From Nostoc edaphicum CCNP1411 (GTDB lineage Bacteria; Cyanobacteriota; Cyanobacteriia; Cyanobacteriales; Nostocaceae), in contig NZ_CP054698.1 in assembly GCF_014023275.1 (NCBI RefSeq), forward strand, positions 3,844,001-3,908,000: a stretch of DNA of 64,000 nucleotides, in the 5' to 3' direction. The first letter of the stretch is position 1. Every line of letters starts with the position of its first letter. Positions 57,917 through 64,000 of this stretch are shown piece by piece. The notes under the pieces are model-generated. The model saw only the letters and a list, made by a program, of their open reading frames with translations, did no database searches and had not been told where the DNA came from. The position numbers and the translations under genes are program-made.

Positions 57917-58447
57917 ATGTACAAAAGTTTTAAATTTAACTATCTATTCAATGTTAGCCTAACTGCGATCGCAGTTATTTTGGCTGTCACTCCCGTAAAT
58001 GCGCTTCCAGCGCAAAATATCAGCACTGTTGTCAAGTGGGCAAAGACCAGACCTTTACTACCAACTCTGAGATATAACAGCGAAGCCCACGGCTACGATG
58101 GTACAAAGGGAAATTTATACTTTTATGCTGATGTCACTTCTCAAAATGGGACAGTGAATAAAGAAGGTATAACTGTTAGTGGTGATAAACGCCTCAAATT
58201 CACCACAAAAAATGCCAATGCGGTGAAACTGTTACAAAATATTTATAATTCTAATATTGCCAATGACTTCCAGAAGTCTCGGTATGTCAGCAAAGTTGGA
58301 CGTGACCAGTATTATCGCGGGCAAAAGTTTGCTTACATTGCTGCTGAGGTACAAGGTGGGTCATCATTACAGATAATTCCCTTGAATAAGTTGCAAGAGT
58401 TTATAGATAATGCCAAGTATTGCCAAACCAATCAGTGCGACGTTTAA
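57917..58447 (+). CDS. Exported hypothetical protein
   Basis: 176 residues. Signal peptide MYKSFKFNYLFNVSLTAIAV extended to about residue 30 (cleavage likely after VNALPA or NA). The mature part is polar (WAKTRPLLPTLRYNSEAHGY; GRDQYYRGQKFAYIAAEVQG) and has two Cys at the end (YCQTNQCDV). GGGG six bases upstream of ATG supports the start. No known domain recognised; likely periplasmic. Confidence 0.7.
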   Translation: MYKSFKFNYLFNVSLTAIAVILAVTPVNALPAQNISTVVKWAKTRPLLPTLRYNSEAHGYDGTKGNLYFYADVTSQNGTVNKEGITVSGDKRLKFTTKNANAVKLLQNIYNSNIANDFQKSRYVSKVGRDQYYRGQKFAYIAAEVQGGSSLQIIPLNKLQEFIDNAKYCQTNQCDV

Positions 58448-58478
58448 TTAATTCGTAATTCGTAATTTTTGAGTTTGA

Positions 58479-59213
58479 TTAAGCCTGTGGCGTGTAATTT
58501 ACATAAGCATTACCAGTAAGGAAAGGCACGCAATCACTTACGTTGTAAGCTGCGGACAGTTCAACATCGGACTCAAAACCTTTTTCAATCAACTCTTTAC
58601 CCGAACTGCATTTTTTCAAGTACCCTATTAAATCGTGCTGGAAAGCCTGAAATGTTGTCACAGCAACTTCAGCTTCAGGTGATAGACTGCCATGTAAATA
58701 ACTGAGAATTGCCCCAGCACCAATTAAATCTTCAAATGCAGGACGTAGGCTACCATCTTCTTTCCACCTTTCACCAGCAGGAATCACAGCGATTTTATCA
58801 CCATACTTTTGAGCAAACTGGGCTACAGCTTGGCAATTTCGCAAGCAACCAGCCAAAGTTGGTGTATTCCCTGTGTGTAAAGTCAGAAAAGAACCATTAG
58901 GTGACGGTAAAACTAGTCTAGTTCCAGCAGGAATCTGAGCTACCGATTTTGGCGAGAGAGAATATCCAGTTGTAGTCCAACGTTGTCTATGACTTGCTAA
59001 CTCTGCTTGTACTGACTTGGTATAATCTATGGCTGATTCATCTCTGATTGCGTAGGGAAAAATTATCGCGCCGTTGTTAGTGGCAATTTCTACGCAGGTA
59101 GAAAAAGAGAGAACGTCAACTATCACAACTACATCACTGATGGGAGCGAGTTGAGCAACTCCTTGTGTGCCCCATTCACAGCGTAAATTAAACTCTGATT
59201 GGTTGTAAATCAT
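58479..59213 (-). CDS. comB: 2-phosphosulfolactate phosphatase family protein (ComB)
   Basis: 244 residues. The ComB family hydrolyses 2-phosphosulfolactate in coenzyme M-type synthesis in archaea; in cyanobacteria the substrate is not established. Visible signatures: VVVIVDVLSFSTCVEIATNN, LVLPSPNGSFLTLHTG, VIPAGERWKEDGSLRPAFED and a C-terminal DVELSAAYNVSDCVPFL. Cytoplasmic, no signal peptide. The 3' end is 32 bases from the convergent secreted-protein gene. Confidence 0.88.
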   Translation of the reverse strand: MIYNQSEFNLRCEWGTQGVAQLAPISDVVVIVDVLSFSTCVEIATNNGAIIFPYAIRDESAIDYTKSVQAELASHRQRWTTTGYSLSPKSVAQIPAGTRLVLPSPNGSFLTLHTGNTPTLAGCLRNCQAVAQFAQKYGDKIAVIPAGERWKEDGSLRPAFEDLIGAGAILSYLHGSLSPEAEVAVTTFQAFQHDLIGYLKKCSSGKELIEKGFESDVELSAAYNVSDCVPFLTGNAYVNYTPQA

Positions 59214-59414
59214 TGGAGCGATCGCTTGCTATACAAAAGTTCTAGAATTCATCAATTGCAAATGTTTTCGGATAGTGACAGAAGAGGGATATTTTTCTAC
59301 CTGAAGTGTTCCGCATTCGCTAAACTCAGAATTGCTGCAATTTAAACTTTTAAGCTGTTACGCAGCTAGATTGTATAATATTAGATTAAGTAATTAATTT
59401 AGTATCAGCCATCT

Positions 59415-59885
59415 ATGCCAGCAAAAAATCATCTTTCCCAAGAGCAGAAGGAAAGGCTACTAAAAACGCTAAAAGAGCATGAAAATCCCTACGTAAGAGA
59501 AAAGATTCTGATTTTATTATTAATGAATGATGGAAAAACTTATCAAGAGATTAGTAAGTTTTTAGATATTGCATATCCAACAGTAGCATATTGGGCAGTT
59601 CACGGCGATCCAGATAACCTAGAAAGTTTTTTAGATGGAAGAAGAGAAGGGAACTTCCGCAAAGTTACCAAAGAATATGAGGATTTATTATTAGAAATAA
59701 TTGAAAAAGAGCCACTAGAGTATGGGTATGAATTTGGTCGTTGGACAGCAGCAAGACTAGCTACATACCTCGAAAAGATAACAGGAATTAAGTTAAGTGG
59801 TTCACAAGTTGGGAGAATATTAGAGCGAAAAAAAGTACGTTTACCTTTGGGCAAAATACAGCCTAGAGGACAAACAGAATCCTGA
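59415..59885 (+). CDS. IS630-family transposase, N-terminal part
   Basis: 156 residues with helix-turn-helix region (QEISKFLDIAYPTVAYWAVH) and a second DNA-binding segment (WTAARLATYLEKITGIKLSG). After ILERKK the expected continuation (YVYLWAKYSLEDKQNPEM) lies in another frame, reached by a +1 (or -2) change at the A7 run 59828-59834. The residues after that run (VRLPLGKIQPRG) are out of frame. Confidence 0.87.
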   Translation: MPAKNHLSQEQKERLLKTLKEHENPYVREKILILLLMNDGKTYQEISKFLDIAYPTVAYWAVHGDPDNLESFLDGRREGNFRKVTKEYEDLLLEIIEKEPLEYGYEFGRWTAARLATYLEKITGIKLSGSQVGRILERKKVRLPLGKIQPRGQTES

Positions 59886-60522
59886 AATGCGTAAGGCATT
59901 TAAAGAAAAATTGTCAGAATACTTAAGAATAACAAAGGAAGCCCCAGAGCGTTTACAGGTATGGTTTTGGGATGAGAGTGGATTTAGTTTAAGAGTGATA
60001 AGAAGAAAAAACTGGGGTAAGAAAGGTACAAGGAAACAAATCACAGGTCAAAGAAGAAGAGGAAGAGTAAATATTATGGGAGGGTTACGTTATCACGACA
60101 AGAAGAGAATGAATTTTGTGATTAAAAAAGGAAATGCCGATGTATTTTATGAGCAGCTTCAATCTTTGAATAATTTTCTATTGCAAGAATGGATAGAGCA
60201 AGGAAATAGAATTGAGACTTTCAATAAATGTTCTGCGAAAATAGTGATTATCTTAGATAATGCCAGCTTCCATAAAAGAAAAGATATTTTAGTTCGTATC
60301 AAGGCAGAAATGCCAAATATTATCCTGGAATTTCTACCACCTTATAGTCCAGATTATAATTTGATTGAATTGGTTTGGCATTCAGCAAAAGAATATATAG
60401 CTCATAGATTGTTCGAGTCAGTATCACAGCTAGAAGAGTTGTTAAATAAATTGTTAAATGAAGGAGGTCTTATTATTAAATGGGAACGCAAAATTAAAAA
60501 TAAAGGTAATGCTGTTTATTAA
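59824..60522 (+). CDS. IS630-family transposase, catalytic part
   Basis: The frame is open from 59824 and encodes the catalytic half: WFWDESGFSLRV (first Asp), IVIILDNASFHKRKD (second Asp) and YSPDYNLIELVWHSAKEYIA (Glu). ATG 59887 is the first internal start but would lose the conserved KYVYLWAKYSLEDKQ stretch. Whether the frame change is a programmed shift, transcriptional slippage on the A-run or a mutation cannot be settled from sequence alone. Confidence 0.87.
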   Translation, partial: SEKKYVYLWAKYSLEDKQNPEMRKAFKEKLSEYLRITKEAPERLQVWFWDESGFSLRVIRRKNWGKKGTRKQITGQRRRGRVNIMGGLRYHDKKRMNFVIKKGNADVFYEQLQSLNNFLLQEWIEQGNRIETFNKCSAKIVIILDNASFHKRKDILVRIKAEMPNIILEFLPPYSPDYNLIELVWHSAKEYIAHRLFESVSQLEELLNKLLNEGGLIIKWERKIKNKGNAVY

Positions 60523-60575
60523 ATTTAGCTGCGTAACAGCTTAATATTTAATTCCTTAAGTCAGGACATTGTTTT

Positions 60576-60904
60576 ATGGAAGGAATAAATTACTCTCAAA
60601 TTATTCAAGATATTTTAAGCAACCATTCCGCTAATGACGTGGCTAATGGTACGGAGGTTCAATTGTTATTTGACGCAGAACACCATCATTATCAAGTCTT
60701 AAATATTGGCTGGAAAGAACAACGGAGAATTTATGGAGTGATAATTCATGTTGATATCAAAGACCAAAAAAATTGGATACAAAGAGATGTACAGAAATCG
60801 GCATCGCTAATGAATTAATTGCTGCTGGTGTACCTAAAGAAGATATTATATTAGGATTTCACGCTCCTTATAAACGCGAATTTACTGACTTTGCTGTTGG
60901 ATAA
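60576..60904 (+). pseudogene. xisI: XisI-family gene with a one-base deletion
   Basis: Residues 1-69 are XisI (YSQIIQDILSNHSANDVANG; FDAEHHHYQVLNIGWKEQ; IHVDIKDQKNWIQRD). At about 60788 one G appears lost: the present frame ends VQKSASLMN, while adding one base gives GTEIGIANELIAAGVPKED and IILGFHAPYKREFTDFAVG with a stop at 60902-60904. No xisH gene is seen upstream; an IS630 element lies there. Confidence 0.85.
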
Positions 60905-60986
60905 TTAGCCGGAAATAAGCAATAGTAATCTTTGCTCTAATCAGCCACTATCCGCTAAACTCAGAAATGCTGCGTTATTCCTCATC

Positions 60987-62168
60987 ATGTCCGATTCCCA
61001 AACTGTTAGTGCTGCTGTTGCCAAACTCTACAATACCTATCCCTTTCCGCCGGAAGCCCTGTTGGATGAACCACCTCCAGGTTACAACTGGCGCTGGAAT
61101 TGGCTAGCTGCTCATAACTTCTGCACCGGTCAAAAACCCCAAAGGCAAGATATTCGGATTTTAGATGCAGGTTGCGGTACTGGTGTGGGTACAGAGTACC
61201 TGGTTCACCTCAATCCTCAAGCTTCTGTTGTAGGAATTGACCTCAGTACAGGCGCTTTAGCTGTAGCCAAAGAACGTTGTCAGCGTTCAGGCGCTAACCG
61301 CGTTGAATTTCATCACCTCAGTTTGTTTGATGTGGAACAACTGCCTGGTGAGTTTGATTTAATTAACTGTGTTGGCGTTTTGCATCATACTCCCGATCCC
61401 ATTCGCGGGATTCAAGCTTTGGCGAAGAAGTTAGCCCCAGGCGGCTTAATGCACATTTTTGTGTACGGGGAGTTGGGACGCTGGGAAATTCAACTCATGC
61501 AAAAAGCGATCGCACTTATTCAAGGTGACAAAAAAGGCGACTACCGCGATGGTGTCCAAGTCGGGCGACAAATATTCGCTTCTTTACCAGAAAATAACCG
61601 AATTGTCAAATACGATAAACAACGTTGGTCACTAGAAAACAATAAGGATGAATACTTTGCTGATATGTACGTTCATCCTCAAGAAATTGACTACAACATT
61701 GAGACGCTATTTGAATTAATTGATGCTTCAGGATTGGAATTTATTGGTTTCTCGAATCCGAGTTTCTGGGATTTAGAGAGACTTTTGGGTAAAGCACCAG
61801 AGTTAGTAGAACGGGCAAAAGAATTGAGCGATCGCCAGCTTTACCGCCTGATAGAATTATTAGACCCAGAAGTAACTCATTACGAGTTTTTCCTCGGTCG
61901 TCCTCCCTTAATCAAAGCTGACTGGTCAGCGGATAACGCCCTACTGGCAGCGATTCCCGAACTGAATCCTTGTATTGAGGGATTTCCCAGTCAATGTTTC
62001 TTTAATTACGATTACCAAATTGTAAATTTATCTGTAGCAGAGTTTGAGTTTATGCAAAGATGTGATGCTAATGCCACAGTTGCAGAGATATTGACAAATG
62101 TAGAACTGGGATTAGATGAGGTAAGAAGCCTTTTGCAACAGCAGTTGATTTTATTGACACCTGCTTAG
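60987..62168 (+). CDS. Class I SAM-dependent methyltransferase, large type
   Basis: 393 residues. Motif I IRILDAGCGTGVGTEYLVHL near residue 56, motif II VVGIDLSTGAL, motif IV DLINCVGVLHHTPDP, and a long C-terminal domain (residues about 200-393; YFADMYVHPQEIDYNIETLF, GFSNPSFWDLERLL). This two-part family is conserved in cyanobacteria; its substrate is not established. The N-terminal LYNTYPFPPEALLDEPPPGY segment is its family signature. Confidence 0.85.
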   Translation: MSDSQTVSAAVAKLYNTYPFPPEALLDEPPPGYNWRWNWLAAHNFCTGQKPQRQDIRILDAGCGTGVGTEYLVHLNPQASVVGIDLSTGALAVAKERCQRSGANRVEFHHLSLFDVEQLPGEFDLINCVGVLHHTPDPIRGIQALAKKLAPGGLMHIFVYGELGRWEIQLMQKAIALIQGDKKGDYRDGVQVGRQIFASLPENNRIVKYDKQRWSLENNKDEYFADMYVHPQEIDYNIETLFELIDASGLEFIGFSNPSFWDLERLLGKAPELVERAKELSDRQLYRLIELLDPEVTHYEFFLGRPPLIKADWSADNALLAAIPELNPCIEGFPSQCFFNYDYQIVNLSVAEFEFMQRCDANATVAEILTNVELGLDEVRSLLQQQLILLTPA

Positions 62169-62221
62169 GGAATTCAAGTAAAAAATATCTAATTATTTAT
62201 TGTGGGATAGCCGAAAGCCAC

Positions 62222-62423
62222 TGGTGTCAACTTAAGCCAAAAATAGCGTACTGATTGGGTGTTGTTCACCCGCCAGGGATTGTAAATCCCTGACTAATTG
62301 CTCAAGTCTACTGAAGTAGACTGAAAATTTTTGCGCTATGAAGTCCTCTTCAGAGGACTTTAGCTATGAGACAGGGATTTACAATCCCTGGCGGACGTGC
62401 AGTTTCGCGTTAAGTTGACACCA
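62222..62423. repeat. 202-bp inverted-repeat element with nested hairpins
   Basis: Outer ends TGGTGTCAACTTAA and TTAAGTTGACACCA are perfect 14-bp inverted repeats (62222-62235 and 62410-62423). Inside are a second pair, CCGCCAGGGATTGTAAATCC and its inverse (62270-62292 and 62372-62394), and two small hairpins (AGTCTACTGAAGTAGACT and AAGTCCTCTTCAGAGGACTT). It fills the gap between two convergent genes; no target duplication is evident. Confidence 0.85.
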
Positions 62424-62454
62424 ATGCCGAAAGGCCAATCCCACAATCAGATAT

Positions 62455-63462
62455 TTACCCTACAACGGCCGAACTTGCTACTTTCTCCTGTCTTTGGGAA
62501 GGTGGACGCATTCCCAAACCAAGTAAATTCAGCATTTCTCGGTCAGTATCGTAATCTGGACAGGGAGTTGTTACCGTCAACATCTTATTGTCGTCGCTGG
62601 AAAAGATAGAATTAGCTCCTGCCATAAAGCAGAAAGCTTGCTCAACTTGAGAAAGTCTCGCTCTACCGGCACTAAGACGCACATCGGAAGCTGGCATTAA
62701 AATTCTGGCTGTGGCAATCATCCGCACAATATCCCAAATGGGGACATCAGGCTGATTTTCTAAGGGTGTGCCTGGTACTTGTGAAAGAATATTAATTGGC
62801 ACGGACTCTGGATGTGGATGTAAGTTTGCCAGAGTTTGTAACATTCCAACACGGTCATCTACAGTTTCGCCCAAACCCAGGATACCGCCGGAACAGACAG
62901 TGACATTTGTCTGACGGACATTTTCAATCGTGTTCAAGCGATCGCTATATGTCCTTGTGGTAATAATTGTGCTGTAATATTCCTGCGAGGTATCTAAGTT
63001 ATGGTTATAAGCGTAAAGTCCCGCTTCTTCCAATTTTCTGGCTTGATTTGCCGTTAACATACCCAGAGTGCAGCACACTTCTAAACCCATTGCGGTTACA
63101 TCCTTGACCATATCCAGGACTTCCTCAAATTGTGAGTTATCCCGCACTTCTCGCCAAGCAGCACCCATGCAGATGCGACTAACACCAGTTTCTTTAGCTT
63201 TCTGGGCGATGTTAACCACCGTTTCCTTTTCGAGGAGTGCTTGCGCCTTTACCTCTGTTTTATAGCGGGAAGATTGGGCACAGTAGCTACAATCTTCTGG
63301 ACAACCTCCCGTTTTTATCGATATGAGCTTACAAACTTGTATTTTTGTTGGGTCATGATATTGGCGATGCACGCTAGCAGCTTGATAAACAAGCTCTAGC
63401 AATGGCGTGTTGTATATCGCCCGAATCTCTAATTCCTGCCAATCGTAGCGTATTCCCACCAC
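62455..63462 (-). CDS. bioB: Biotin synthase
   Basis: 335 residues, a radical SAM enzyme that inserts sulfur into dethiobiotin in the last step of biotin synthesis. The CxxxCxxC cluster motif is [16 protein letters not shown], and Cys/Arg ligands of the second [2Fe-2S] cluster are in [22 protein letters not shown] and [10 protein letters not shown]. The GTG at 63462 is preceded by AAGGA at proper distance. Stands alone in this window, without other bio genes. Confidence 0.96.
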   Translation of the reverse strand: MVGIRYDWQELEIRAIYNTPLLELVYQAASVHRQYHDPTKIQVCKLISIKTGGCPEDCSYCAQSSRYKTEVKAQALLEKETVVNIAQKAKETGVSRICMGAAWREVRDNSQFEEVLDMVKDVTAMGLEVCCTLGMLTANQARKLEEAGLYAYNHNLDTSQEYYSTIITTRTYSDRLNTIENVRQTNVTVCSGGILGLGETVDDRVGMLQTLANLHPHPESVPINILSQVPGTPLENQPDVPIWDIVRMIATARILMPASDVRLSAGRARLSQVEQAFCFMAGANSIFSSDDNKMLTVTTPCPDYDTDREMLNLLGLGMRPPSQRQEKVASSAVVG

Positions 63463-63859
63463 ATCACTATCCTTCTTGTAAACTGGGTTGAATCTTGAGC
63501 TGTCTTTTGCTTGAATTTCCTGCGGTACAGCGTTTGGGCAAAGCGATTTTATCGAAGTTATGCCCCGGACTGTGCTTTGTCACCCATTGGCTCTCAATCC
63601 TTCCGCTCTAGATATTAGACATCAGCTTATCAAGATTTTGGTTGAATGGCAGATTAAGAGCAAAAATACTCACTCTATTCTGTTGTAAAGGGCATTGGGT
63701 AAAAATGGAAAAACTATCACCCTTGCATAAGTGCGACCCTTGCGTAAGTGCTGATAATAAGACAGCTAATCTAACTGCTGCTACTCAACCACAGGTTATG
63801 AGAGAATTTATAAAATTTAGAGAATGCTCTTGGAAGAGATCCCGCTGATTAAGTAATTT
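63463..63859. other. Intergenic region, no gene seen
   Basis: A 68-codon frame at 63642-63848 has no recognisable features. Short repeat CCCTTGC...GCGACCCTTGCG at about 63718-63744. Confidence 0.45.
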
Positions 63860-64000
63860 ATGATATCAGAACTGCCAATAATTACAAGCGATCGCCTATT
63901 ATTACGAGCAGCGATCCATGAAGATGTACCCCAAATTCTCAAATACTTTATTGAGAATAAAAGTTATCTCACTCCATTCTACCCTCTGTGGGCGGATGGT
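63860..64000 (+). CDS. GNAT-family N-acetyltransferase (3' end outside window)
   Basis: The first 47 residues run to the window end. They match the N-terminus of RimJ/RimL-type acetyltransferases: ITSDRLLLRAAIHEDVPQIL followed by KYFIENKSYLTPFYPLW, where the T-x-R-L-x-L-R strand starts the fold. The family transfers acetyl from acetyl-CoA to amino groups, of ribosomal proteins or small molecules. ATG 63860 is the start nearest to the conserved strand. Confidence 0.8.
   Translation, partial: MISELPIITSDRLLLRAAIHEDVPQILKYFIENKSYLTPFYPLWADG

Larger units (their letters stand above)
59353..60541 (+). mobile_element. IS630-family insertion sequence, second copy type
   Basis: 1189 bp with terminal inverted repeats of about 20 bp (AGCTGTTACGCAGCTA and its inverse) flanked by TA (59351-59352 and 60542-60543). 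Its transposase differs strongly from that of the element in xisH, so it is a different member of the family. It lies 34 bases before a broken xisI gene. Confidence 0.9.

Noticed and set aside
63642..63848. 68-codon frame before the acetyltransferase
   Set aside because: No recognisable features, and it contains short repeated sequence; random open frame is more likely.

Overview
This window comes from a filamentous, probably heterocyst-forming cyanobacterium of the Nostoc/Anabaena group. The evidence is a complete phycobilisome core operon (apcE-apcA-apcB-apcC), the magnesium chelatase subunit ChlH, xisH/xisI-type genes first described in Anabaena, a PatA-like regulator, CyaB-type adenylate cyclase, very frequent HIP1 octamers (GCGATCGC), and many short tandem and inverted repeats of the kind that fill Nostocales intergenic DNA. 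No rRNA, tRNA or CRISPR array was found.

Layout. 1-1.6 kb: 3' part of a GAF-PAS-adenylate cyclase. 1.6-3.7 kb: nested repeats, an unknown membrane protein and a possible small RNA upstream of chlH (3.7-7.7 kb). 7.8-15.3 kb is an accessory zone: xisH split by an IS630 element, xisI, an AT-rich unknown gene, a VapBC-like pair, a retropepsin-like protease pair, three clusters of HIP1-bearing repeats and a decayed IS701-type element that landed on the stop codon of the next gene. 15.3-18.8 kb: divergent Omp85 and LpxB-related genes. 19-24.2 kb: two-component signalling genes. 24.9-31 kb: methyltransferase, DUF202 protein, secreted protein, CadD-like transporter with a divergent LysR regulator, pentapeptide protein. 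31.3-44 kb: a large AAA/WD40 protein, a PatA-like regulator with a truncated receiver, and an operon of two membrane-anchored Ig-like proteins, one with a WD40 propeller. 44-52 kb: methyltransferase, FtsW, an H-NOX/histidine kinase pair, and a divergent group consisting of a heme-oxygenase-like diiron enzyme, a methyltransferase and a StrG-like iron oxygenase. 52-57.4 kb: the apc operon. 57.9-64 kb: secreted protein, ComB-like phosphatase, a second IS630 element beside a broken xisI, a methyltransferase, bioB and the start of a GNAT acetyltransferase.

Working together. ApcE, ApcA, ApcB and ApcC build the phycobilisome core, and ChlH feeds chlorophyll synthesis. H-NOX and its kinase form an NO/redox sensing pair. 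The HDO, methyltransferase and iron-oxygenase genes look like a small, undescribed biosynthetic cluster and are the best candidate for a new system here. The mobile DNA is informative: a 102-bp MITE family with 10-bp target duplications is present in two intact copies and one copy that truncates a response regulator, and repeat sequence has entered the reading frames of at least three proteins without breaking them.
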